A DNA stretch of 45,153 nt, taken from assembly GCA_027483345.1 (NCBI GenBank), contig JAIXUV010000164.1, positions 1-45,153 on the forward strand, read 5' to 3'. Made by a program: the position numbers and the translations under genes. Source of the DNA: Verrucomicrobiales bacterium. GTDB taxonomy: Bacteria > Verrucomicrobiota > Verrucomicrobiia > Limisphaerales > UBA9464. How positions within the stretch are numbered: position 1 is the first letter of the stretch; each line of letters starts with the position of its first letter. Below are positions 26,265-32,590 of the stretch, in pieces. The notes beneath the pieces were generated by a model. That model searched no databases and had not been told where the DNA came from. It saw nothing but the letters and a program-made list of their open reading frames with translations.

Positions 26265-26645
26265 ATGAAACGCCTGCGTCTCGCCCATCTCTACCTCGGG
26301 GTCTTCTTCACGCCCCTGCTGGTGTTCTTCATCGCCTCGGGCTGGTACCAGACGATCAATCCGGAGCGGCTGAAGTCGGTCAGCGAGGCCGAGTCGATCG
26401 TGCAGAAGCTCCGGGTGGTGCACACCGACCAGATCTACCCCGGCGACCACGAATTCCGGAAGCCTTCGTCGCCCAAGCTGTTCCAGGGATTGGTCGTCGT
26501 GATGTCCGTGGCGCTCCTGGCCACGACGGTTCTCGGGGTGGTGTTGGCGTTCCGTTTTGCCCGGACTCCGTGGCCCGTGGCTCTTTGTCTTGGTGCTGGC
26601 GTCGGCGTGCCGATCCTGATTCTTTGGGCCGGCAGGAGTCCCTGA
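26265..26645 (+). CDS. Small PepSY-TM-like membrane protein
   Basis: A 126-aa protein with three predicted TM helices. The first, AHLYLGVFFTPLLVFFIASGWYQT (about 7-30), strongly resembles the first TM of PepSY-associated (iron-regulated) membrane proteins. A short periplasmic segment (about 31-70) contains no PepSY domain. Two further helices follow (VVVMSVALLATTVLGVVLAF and VALCLGAGVGVPILILWAG). It appears to be a minimal version of the family, and its role is unknown. It is 25 bp downstream of the LysM gene and directly abuts the next gene (no spacer). Confidence 0.72.
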   Translation: MKRLRLAHLYLGVFFTPLLVFFIASGWYQTINPERLKSVSEAESIVQKLRVVHTDQIYPGDHEFRKPSSPKLFQGLVVVMSVALLATTVLGVVLAFRFARTPWPVALCLGAGVGVPILILWAGRSP

Positions 26646-27086
26646 ATGCCGCCCACAAGCCTCATCATCGCCGGATCCGTACTCGTGACGGCATTGTTGG
26701 CGTTCTGGGCTTGGCGGGAGGTGGCTTCGAGGATGCGGTATGTGATCGGGCGGGATTCGTTCCGGGTCATGCTGGGCGAGCGCACCCTGCGCCGGATCCC
26801 GTATTCCGACATTGAACGGGTCCACAAACCCTATCGGGAACTGCGTTGGACCGAGACCGAGAACTGGCGGACCTCCCGCTTCGACCGTCATCGGATCCTC
26901 GTCCTCGAACGCAAGTCGGGTTTCTTCCGGAAGTTCGTCATCACCCCCAAGCACCGCTACGAGATGCGTCGCCAACTGCGTGACGCCATCGCGAAGTCCA
27001 CCGGACGGGCCATGGAATCGGTGGCTCCGGAGGCGGAAGACGACACGGATGTCCTCGAGCGCCCCACGGATTCCGCCGGGGTTTGA
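26646..27086 (+). CDS. Membrane-anchored PH-like domain protein, unknown
   Basis: A 146-aa protein with one N-terminal TM (SLIIAGSVLVTALLAFWAW). A compact beta-rich domain follows, with strands such as RYVIGRDSFRVMLGERTLRRIPYSDIERV and HRILVLERKSGFFRKFVITP. This 'strand-GxxxLRRIPYSDIERV-strand' pattern resembles bacterial PH-like (bPH/DUF304-type) domains. The C-terminal 30 residues are acidic and probably disordered. The ATG follows the previous stop without a gap. Together the three genes look like a small envelope operon of unknown purpose. Confidence 0.68.
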   Translation: MPPTSLIIAGSVLVTALLAFWAWREVASRMRYVIGRDSFRVMLGERTLRRIPYSDIERVHKPYRELRWTETENWRTSRFDRHRILVLERKSGFFRKFVITPKHRYEMRRQLRDAIAKSTGRAMESVAPEAEDDTDVLERPTDSAGV

Positions 27087-27111
27087 GAAATCGACCCACT
27101 GCGTACCGGTG

Positions 27112-27237
27112 TAGGAGACGACGTGAGGAGTCTCAGCCCTTCCGTTCGAGCACCTTGCCGGACGCCCGTTTCACCCAGGGAGGAAGCTTGAGACTCGTGA
27201 CCTCGTCTCCTACGGCATGCACGTGTAGGAGACGGCC
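27112..27237. repeat. Intergenic palindromic repeat cluster, copy B
   Basis: The cluster holds an exact right arm (27112-27134), a left arm (27190-27212, one difference from copy A), a loop with GCATGCAC, and a truncated right arm, TAGGAGACGGCC (27226-27237). The order right-left-right differs from copy A (297-355), as if one palindrome had been inserted beside half of another. The cluster begins 26 bp after the PH-like gene and ends about 90 bp before the probable 6S RNA. Confidence 0.8.
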
Positions 27238-27325
27238 GAAGGAAACGGCTTGCGGTGCTGCGTGTGGAGGACGACAACTCCCTTGTCGGAGCGATCTTTC
27301 CAGTTTTTCCCTGCCAGGTGCGTGT

Positions 27326-27470
27326 ATCGAGACAGTGCTCTTCGACCTTGTTTCATACAGGGGAGCGTCAAAGCGGTTTGCGCAACAAAGCCAGGCCTCC
27401 TTACAGGAAGGCCGCGAAGCGCCCGCTGCTCCCACCTGGTTCCTTCGGTAGAAGGGGCCCGTCTCCAACG
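27326..27470 (+). ncRNA. ssrS: Probable 6S RNA (RNA polymerase-binding regulator)
   Basis: The sequence folds as a long rod typical of 6S RNA. The closing helix pairs GAGAC (27329-27333) and CTCTTC (27338-27343) with GTCTC (27461-27465) and GAAGGG (27451-27456). An open central bubble follows, whose 3' strand can form the small hairpin CCTTC-GGTA-GAAGG, then a terminal helix CAGGGGAGC (27358-27366) with GCTCC-CA-CCTG (27428-27438). The apex is the hairpin GGCCTCCT/AGGAAGGCC (27394-27413). 6S RNA binds housekeeping RNA polymerase as a promoter mimic in stationary phase. Location near rarA, a neighbour of 6S genes in several phyla, supports the call. Ends are approximate; not verified with a covariance model. 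Confidence 0.6.
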
Positions 27471-27491
27471 GCCATGGTGGGGATTCTTTCC

Positions 27492-27535
27492 GGCGACGTC
27501 TTGGTTCCGACCCAAGACGTCGCCTCTTTCATTTT
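27492..27535 (+). terminator. Strong intrinsic terminator downstream of the 6S-like RNA
   Basis: GGCGACGTCTTGG (27492-27504) and CCAAGACGTCGCC (27512-27524) form a perfect 13-bp stem with a 7-nt loop, followed by TCTTTCATTTT. It follows no plus-strand coding gene closely, so it implies a non-coding transcript ending here. Confidence 0.9.
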
Positions 27536-27563
27536 CACCAGCTCCGTGTTTCCCCAAGGCGGT

Positions 27564-27980
27564 TTACCGCTCCGTTCGCTGGAGCCGGAAGATCCCGCGG
27601 TCGAAGGCGCTGTCGTAGGTGGCGTCGAAGCCGTTGGTCCCGATGTTGCCGGCGGTGGTGATCTTCACCCCCAGGATCCGGCGTGAACCACGGAACCGGT
27701 ACTCCCCGTCCTTGAAGGCACCCGGAAGCGGCGTGCGGAAGCTCCCGGAGTGGCTTCCCCATTCCGCATGGAACCGCGCGGTATAGGCCTCCTTGCCATC
27801 GGGCCTCACCACGGCCCTCAGCGCACCGCCATGGGTGTTGTTGGTGTTCTGCCAACGTCCGATCCAACGGCCCGACACGCCGTCCGGTGCCGATGTCGGC
27901 GCTGCGGCCCATTCCTTCTCGAAGGAGCGGCAACCCGAAACCAAGAGCGCGGCGACGAGGATCGATGCAGGGCGGACCAT
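27564..27980 (-). CDS. Small lipoprotein, unknown
   Basis: A 138-aa protein with a lipoprotein signal, MVRPASILVAALLVSGC (lipobox VSGC, Cys17). The mature part contains GRWIGRWQNTNNTHGGALRAVVRPDG, then a beta-rich body with YTARFHAEW and FDATYDSAFDRGIFRLQR. The pattern of a short beta-barrel with 'G.W.G.W' at the front is reminiscent of lipocalin-like or DUF-type envelope lipoproteins, without a confident family. The frame is open upstream to 28148, but only the ATG at 27980 gives a lipobox at the right distance. Divergent from rarA by 62 bp. Confidence 0.72.
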   Translation of the reverse strand: MVRPASILVAALLVSGCRSFEKEWAAAPTSAPDGVSGRWIGRWQNTNNTHGGALRAVVRPDGKEAYTARFHAEWGSHSGSFRTPLPGAFKDGEYRFRGSRRILGVKITTAGNIGTNGFDATYDSAFDRGIFRLQRTER

Positions 27981-28042
27981 GTCCGGATCATCGCCTCCGG
28001 GCACTGGCTGACAAGCGTCCGCGGCCGCCCTAGGCTCCTGCC

Positions 28043-29497
28043 GTGGCGCAGTCCGAACTCTTTGGAAACCCTCCCGCGGAATCGTTCCCGGGATCGTCGA
28101 CGTCGGCGTCGGCTTCGGATGGCTCCTCGACCGCGACCTCGGCCGCACCGTTGGCCGCGAGGATGCGTCCGCGCACGTTGGACGAGTACGTCGGCCAGGG
28201 GCATCTGCTCGCCCCGGGACTGCTGCTCCGTCGGGCGATCGAGGCGGACCGCATCCAGTCGCTGATCTTCTTCGGCCCGCCCGGCACGGGGAAGACCTCG
28301 CTGGCCCAGCTGATCGCCGCGCGAACCAAGGCCCACTTCGAAAGGCTGAACGCCGTGGAGTCGAACGTCGCCGAGATGCGGCGCGTGCTCCAGGGCGCGG
28401 GCCATCGGCTCCGCAACACCGGGCAGGGGACCATCCTCTTCATCGACGAGATCCACCGGTTCAACAAGTCCCAGCAGGACTCCCTCCTGCCCGACGTCGA
28501 GAGCGGGGTGATCCGGCTCATCGGCGCCACCACCCACAACCCGTTCTTCTTCGTCAACTCGCCCCTGGTCTCGCGTTCCCAGGTCTTCGAGCTGCGGCCG
28601 CTTTCGCCGGAGGACCTCCTCGGGCTGCTGCGGCGGGCGTTGTCGGACGCCTCCCGCGGACTGGGCCACCTCCCGATCGACGCGGAGGAGGACGCGCTCC
28701 GACATCTGGCGACGGTGGCGGATGGCGATGCCCGGAAGGCGCTCAACTCCCTCGAGATCGCCGCGCTCACCACCGATCCGGGAGCCGACGGCCGGATCCG
28801 GATCGATCTCGCGGTGGCGGAACAATGCATCCAGAGGAAGGCCGTGGTGTACGACGGGGACGGCGATGCCCACTTCGACACCATCAGCGCCTTCATCAAG
28901 TCCATGCGTGGCAGCGATGCCGACGCCACGCTCTACTGGCTTGCCAAGATGATCCACGCCGGAGAGGACCCGCGGTTCATCGCCCGGCGCATCCTGGTTC
29001 ATGCCTGCGAGGACGTCGGCCTGGCGGATCCCATGGCGTTGGTGCTGGCGCAGGCGGCGTGTGAGGTGGCGGCGAACATCGGTTGGCCCGAGGCGCGCAT
29101 CCCCATCGCCGAGGCGGCCCTCTACGTGGCCACCGCCAACAAGAGCAATTCCGTGATCCTAGCCATCGACAAGGCCCTGGAGGACGTCCGTTCGGGGCGG
29201 ACGCTCCCGGTGCCGCGGGCGCTGAGGGACGCGCACTACGCCGGCGCCAAGCAGCTAGGCAACGGATTGGGTTACCTCTACGCGCACGACTTCCCGGGAC
29301 ATTTCGTGCCCCAAGACCATCTCGGCGAGCCCCGACGTTTCTACGAGCCCACCGAGCAGGGAGTGGAGCGGAAGATCAAGGAACGCGTGGACCGCTGGCG
29401 TGCGTTGCAGGAGGCCGCCCTGAAGGCCCCGGTGGAAGAAAATGGGCCGGAAGCCAAGGTTAACCCCCGCTCCGCCCAACAACAGCCGGGGCGGTGA
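28043..29497 (+). CDS. rarA: Replication-associated recombination protein A (AAA+ ATPase)
   Basis: RarA (MgsA) is a DNA-dependent AAA+ ATPase of the clamp-loader clade acting at stalled forks. The 484-aa protein shows LAARMRPRTLDEYVGQGHLL (about 37-56), Walker A GPPGTGKTS (about 78), NAVESNVAEMR, Walker B ILFIDEIHRFNKSQQD (about 131-146), sensor 1 IGATTHNPFF and the C-terminal tetramerisation domain (MRGSDADATLYWLAKMIHAGEDPRFIARR). The first 36 residues are a serine-rich extension not typical of the family. The start is GTG 28043; starting inside the conserved block would truncate it. Convergent with the S4 gene downstream. Confidence 0.96.
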   Translation: MAQSELFGNPPAESFPGSSTSASASDGSSTATSAAPLAARMRPRTLDEYVGQGHLLAPGLLLRRAIEADRIQSLIFFGPPGTGKTSLAQLIAARTKAHFERLNAVESNVAEMRRVLQGAGHRLRNTGQGTILFIDEIHRFNKSQQDSLLPDVESGVIRLIGATTHNPFFFVNSPLVSRSQVFELRPLSPEDLLGLLRRALSDASRGLGHLPIDAEEDALRHLATVADGDARKALNSLEIAALTTDPGADGRIRIDLAVAEQCIQRKAVVYDGDGDAHFDTISAFIKSMRGSDADATLYWLAKMIHAGEDPRFIARRILVHACEDVGLADPMALVLAQAACEVAANIGWPEARIPIAEAALYVATANKSNSVILAIDKALEDVRSGRTLPVPRALRDAHYAGAKQLGNGLGYLYAHDFPGHFVPQDHLGEPRRFYEPTEQGVERKIKERVDRWRALQEAALKAPVEENGPEAKVNPRSAQQQPGR

Positions 29498-29604
29498 GGT
29501 CCGACAACTGCCAACTGACAAAGTCTCCTTAGCTGTTCGCGGGAGTTTTCAGTTTCAAGTTCTCAGAATTCAGTGGGGAAGCACCCGAGTCGGCGGCAAT
29601 TGGT

Positions 29605-29640
29605 GTCCGTGGTCTGGTGAGTGTGCCACCGACCACGGAC
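29605..29640. terminator. Hairpin between convergent rarA and S4 genes
   Basis: GTCCGTGGTC (29605-29614) pairs with GACCACGGAC (29631-29640), extended by GGTG/CACC past a bulged T: 14 bp around a 7-nt loop. No U-tract follows; position favours a bidirectional terminator. Confidence 0.5.
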
Positions 29641-29660
29641 GGCGACCACGGACGGCGACC
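29630..29660. repeat. 13-bp tandem repeat
   Basis: CGACCACGGACGG is repeated twice (29630-29642, 29643-29655) with a partial third unit to 29660. The first unit is also the right arm of the hairpin at 29605-29640, so the repeat may have arisen by duplication of that arm. Confidence 0.75.
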
Positions 29661-29667
29661 TGTCGCC

Positions 29668-30033
29668 CTACACATCCCCGGACCAGCGGATGATCTGGCG
29701 ACGATCCTTCTTGGTCGGACGCCCGGCCCCACGGGGGCGGAACCCCGACTGCTCGGCCAGCTGCTTGACCCGCTCGAACTCGGAAGCCGGTGTGAGGTCC
29801 TCGGCGAAACCGGCCACCAACGGTGCGCCGACTCGGGATTTCGGTGCGCCGATCACGCGGTAGGTGCGGGTGATGTCCCCCGTCTGTGCGGCGACGGTCT
29901 GACCGGGACGCACCTCCATCGCTGGCTTGGGCGCGACGCCGTCCACGGTCACCTGGCCCGACCGGATGGCGGTCGTGGCGACGGTGCGTGTGCGGTAGAG
30001 GCGGACAGCCCAGAGCCATTGGTCGAGGCGCAT
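29668..30033 (-). CDS. S4-domain RNA-binding protein (HslR/Hsp15-like)
   Basis: A 121-aa protein with an N-terminal S4 fold: MRLDQWLWAVRLYRTRTVATTAIRSGQVTVDG (residues 1-32) contains the two-helix RNA-binding surface, followed by strands PAMEVRPGQTV and a basic tail (RPTKKDRRQIIRW). Hsp15 homologues bind the 50S subunit carrying stalled peptidyl-tRNA and aid ribosome recycling; that role is family knowledge. An open frame extends upstream to 30210, but MRLDQWLW is the universal start of this family. The conserved RLDQWLW/R..RT..T block makes the call reliable. A neighbouring tRNA gene diverges from it. Confidence 0.9.
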   Translation of the reverse strand: MRLDQWLWAVRLYRTRTVATTAIRSGQVTVDGVAPKPAMEVRPGQTVAAQTGDITRTYRVIGAPKSRVGAPLVAGFAEDLTPASEFERVKQLAEQSGFRPRGAGRPTKKDRRQIIRWSGDV

Positions 30034-30216
30034 GGAGGCAAGAATGTCGCAAGCCGACGGGGCGTCAAAACAACGAATCCGGCTCGGCTGCCGGAAAGGC
30101 GGCAGTCTTCCGAAGACGAATGGGAAGGGGAGGGACGAAGCGGCGGGATCCTTGGGGTGGCAGAACTTTTTCTTGAACGGTGGGCGGCCAGAACGGAATG
30201 TCCTGTCCACTTCGAG

Positions 30217-30291
30217 GCGCGCTTAGCTCAGTGGTAGAGCACATCCTTCACACGGATGGGGTCCCAGGTTCGAAACCTGGAGCGCGCACCA
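30217..30291 (+). tRNA. tRNA-Val (anticodon CAC)
   Basis: Acceptor GCGCGCT (30217-30223) pairs with AGCGCGC (30281-30287), with discriminator A and an encoded CCA (30289-30291). The D-arm is GCTC/GAGC, and the anticodon stem CATCC/GGATG encloses TTCACAC with anticodon CAC (30249-30251). The T-arm is CCAGG-TTCGAAA-CCTGG. Reads GUG codons, which are frequent in this GC-rich genome. Confidence 0.97.
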
Positions 30292-30309
30292 TCTCGAATC
30301 GACCGCCGA

Positions 30310-30341
30310 CCTCGCAATTCCACCCGGAATGCGGGGTTTTT
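30310..30341 (+). terminator. Intrinsic terminator of tRNA-Val
   Basis: CCTCGC-A-ATTCC (30310-30321) pairs with GGAATGCGGGG (30326-30336) over 11 bp with one bulged A and a 4-nt loop, followed by TTTTTC. It starts 18 bp after the CCA end. Confidence 0.9.
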
Positions 30342-30478
30342 CATTGGTTGTGGTCTTCGCGGGAGCGTCGTGGAGTGCGCGAGTCCGCTCGCGCTTTGGG
30401 GAAAGACACGGATTCAACCGGACTCACGCGGCCCCCCTGTATCAACAAGCCCCGCCGAAGGGCCCCGATTGCGCAGGG

Positions 30479-30524
30479 CCTTGAAGAACGCCCCACGGCC
30501 GTGGAACGTCTGGACTTCAAGGAG
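30479..30524 (+). promoter_or_regulatory. Leader stem that would sequester the Shine-Dalgarno of the methyltransferase
   Basis: CCTTGAAG (30479-30486) is perfectly complementary to CTTCAAGG (30515-30522), and the second arm overlaps the Shine-Dalgarno AAGGAG (30519-30524), which sits 6 nt before the ATG. Between the arms lies the palindrome CCACGGCCGTGG (30493-30504). A further 7-bp hairpin, GCGCGAG-TCCG-CTCGCGC, lies upstream at 30377-30394. This could give translational control; no known riboswitch class is recognised. Confidence 0.45.
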
Positions 30525-30530
30525 ACTCCG

Positions 30531-31472
30531 ATGACCCGACCCACAACCGCGGCGATGATCCTCGACGGTGGACTGGCAACCGAACTGGAAGCCCGTGGAT
30601 GCGACCTCTCAGGCTCACTCTGGTCGGCCCGCCTGTTGCGTTCTTCGCCGGAGGCCATCGAGCGGCTTCACTACGACTTTTATGCCGCCGGTGCCGACTG
30701 CGCGACCACCGCCAGCTACCAAGCCAGCTATGAGGGCTTCGCTGGCATCGGGCTGGATGCCGACGAGACCACCCGGCTGCTACGGTTGTCCGTCGAGCTA
30801 GCCCGTTCGGCCCGTTCGCGGTACCTGCTAGATCACCCGGAGGATTGCCGGGATCTCTACGTCGCCGCCTCGGTCGGTCCCTATGGCGCGATCCTGCATG
30901 ACGGCGCCGAGTACCGTGGCGACTACGGTCTGTCGGCAGGGCAGTTGGTCGCGTTTCATGCCCGCCGATTCGAGGTGCTGGCATCGGCCGGGGCCGACTT
31001 CTTCGCCTGCGAGACGATACCGACCATCGAAGAGGCGCGTGCCTATGTGGAACTGCTCGCGCGGCATCCGTTGGCGCAGGCGTGGCTCAGCTTCACCTCG
31101 CCGGACGGCGTTCACACCTCCCATGGCGAGCCGTTGGTCGAGTGCGCGCGCCTTCTTGACCCGGTGCCCAACGTCTTCGCCGTCGGCGTGAACTGTGTGA
31201 AGCCCGAGGTCGTCGGCGATGCGATCCGTGCGCTGAAGGCGGGCACGGGCAAATCCATCGTCGTCTACCCGAACTCCGGCGAGCACTGGGAAGGCTCCGG
31301 GAGACGTTGGCACGGAACACCGGGACATCAGATCGCGTCGCTCGCGCCCGAGTGGATTCTGTCTGGGGCGCGGCACGTCGGCGGTTGCTGTCGCGTCGGG
31401 CCCGATCAGATTGCGCAGCTGAAGGCGGCCGTGCGGCCGACCGGCATGCCGCCTGCGCCCGCACAGCGTTGA
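30531..31472 (+). CDS. mmuM: Homocysteine S-methyltransferase
   Basis: Zinc enzyme methylating L-homocysteine to methionine, typically with S-methylmethionine (or S-adenosylmethionine) as donor. The 313-aa single-domain protein has MILDGGLATELEARG (9-23), SYQAS near residue 62-66, ACETIPTIEEA (159-169), and the three zinc cysteines: Cys222 (VGVNC) and Cys286-Cys287 (GGCC). Length matches MmuM/YbgG. AAGGAG 6 nt before ATG 30531 is one of the few strong ribosome sites in the window and fixes the start, although the frame is open upstream through the tRNA. No S-methylmethionine permease is adjacent. The tRNA-flanking position and unusual ribosome site hint at acquisition, without proof. Confidence 0.93.
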   Translation: MTRPTTAAMILDGGLATELEARGCDLSGSLWSARLLRSSPEAIERLHYDFYAAGADCATTASYQASYEGFAGIGLDADETTRLLRLSVELARSARSRYLLDHPEDCRDLYVAASVGPYGAILHDGAEYRGDYGLSAGQLVAFHARRFEVLASAGADFFACETIPTIEEARAYVELLARHPLAQAWLSFTSPDGVHTSHGEPLVECARLLDPVPNVFAVGVNCVKPEVVGDAIRALKAGTGKSIVVYPNSGEHWEGSGRRWHGTPGHQIASLAPEWILSGARHVGGCCRVGPDQIAQLKAAVRPTGMPPAPAQR

Positions 31473-31775
31473 CGGGTGGGGAGCTTCTCAGGGCGAACGG
31501 ACGATGGGGAGATCCGGCTCGGCGGGAGCCTTCCCGCTACCTGGTCCTTCGCCAGCAGACGCCTTGGCAGATCGGCGGGATCCGCGGTCTTCGCCCCGGA
31601 ACGCCTCCACGGGAACGTCGATCCGGCTCGGGATCACATCGCTTCGAGCCCGGGTGAAGACGTATGGGGCAAACACCCCATGTGAGGCGCGTTCGGGGAA
31701 GCCCAACCTTTGGGCGTTTCCAAGAATGCACACGGCGGAAATCCCCGCCCGGCGCCGGCTTGGCACCTGAAGCCT
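31473..31775. other. Gene-free spacer before the ice-binding protein
   Basis: A 303-bp stretch with no supportable coding region; short open frames here lack homology cues and start signals. It contains a 6-bp hairpin, ATGGGG/CCCCAT (31664-31669/31676-31681). TGGCAC at 31761-31766 recalls a sigma-54 -24 element, but its -12 partner is misplaced. Confidence 0.6.
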
Positions 31776-32576
31776 ATGTCTCGAAAGAAAAGCCAGTTCG
31801 TTGTCCTCACGTCCCTGGTGCTCTCGGCCGTGTTCCCGTCGCACTCCAACGCCGCCGGCCTCCTGGGCGATGCGTCGGATTTCGCCATCCTCGGGGCGTC
31901 GACCGTTACCAGCACCGGCAACACCGTGATCCATGGGAACCTGGGCGTCTCCCCGGGCACGGCGATCACCGGGTTTCTCCCGGGAATCGTGAACGGGACC
32001 CAGTACTCCGGAGGGGCGGTCCCCCTGCAGGGTCAAGTCGACGCCTTGGCCGCCTTCGTGGCCTTGGGATCCGGTGTCTCGATCCAGAACCTGACCGGGA
32101 TCGACCTGGGTGGACTCACGCTGGGAGCCGGTGTGCGCAACTTCAATTCGTCGGCACAACTGACGGGAATCCTGACCTTGGACGCGGGCGGGGACAGCAA
32201 TGCGCGCTTCGATTTCCTGATCGGGAGCACGCTGACTTCCGGAACCGGTTCGATCGTCAACCTGATCAACGGCGCAAGCGCGGACAACGTGTTCTGGCAG
32301 GTGGGTTCCTCGGCGACCCTCGGTGTGGGCACGGCGTTTGCCGGAAGCATCATCGCGGACCAGAGCATCACCTTGAACACCGGGGCCTCGCTGATCGGAC
32401 GGGCGCTGGCCCTCAATGGCGCGGTGACCTTGGACAACAATCTCGTCACCGCGCCGATTCCGGAAGCGGGGGCCTTTTGGCCCCTGATCGCCGGAGTGCC
32501 GGCACTCGGCCTCTGGCAATGGCGGGCGATGCGGCGTCGCAAGTCGGCCGAGACGGTGAAGTCGGTACCGATTTGA
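31776..32576 (+). CDS. DUF3494 ice-binding-like protein with PEP-CTERM-type tail
   Basis: A 266-aa exported protein. The signal peptide is QFVVLTSLVLSAVFPSHSNA. The body is the DUF3494 fold: LLGDASDFAILGASTVTSTGNTVIHGNLGVSPG (about 30-62), ITGFLPGIVNG, and repeated strands with A/G/T (VFWQVGSSATLGVGTAFAGSIIADQSITL, SLIGRALALNGAVTLDNN). DUF3494 proteins bind ice or act as adhesins in non-cold settings. The C-terminus is PIPEAG, a hydrophobic stretch (FWPLIAGVPALGLWQW) and RAMRRRK. That three-part layout matches PEP-CTERM/VPDSG-type sorting signals in Verrucomicrobiota, so processing by an exosortase is likely. ATG 31776 is selected on the signal peptide. Confidence 0.88.
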   Translation: MSRKKSQFVVLTSLVLSAVFPSHSNAAGLLGDASDFAILGASTVTSTGNTVIHGNLGVSPGTAITGFLPGIVNGTQYSGGAVPLQGQVDALAAFVALGSGVSIQNLTGIDLGGLTLGAGVRNFNSSAQLTGILTLDAGGDSNARFDFLIGSTLTSGTGSIVNLINGASADNVFWQVGSSATLGVGTAFAGSIIADQSITLNTGASLIGRALALNGAVTLDNNLVTAPIPEAGAFWPLIAGVPALGLWQWRAMRRRKSAETVKSVPI

Positions 32577-32590
32577 AGCCGCGGGCGGCG

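Noticed and set aside
30217-30530. tRNA-Val as an integration (att) site of an island
   Set aside because: No integrase and no second copy of the tRNA 3' end noticed; the downstream gene is a single enzyme.
31761-31775. TGGCAC resembling a sigma-54 promoter before the ice-binding gene
   Set aside because: The -12 GC would be two bases too close, and the start would fall inside the gene.
31488-31775. Minus-strand coding region before the ice-binding gene
   Set aside because: Translation is Arg/Gly/Pro-rich, continues antisense into the ice-binding gene and lacks a ribosome site.
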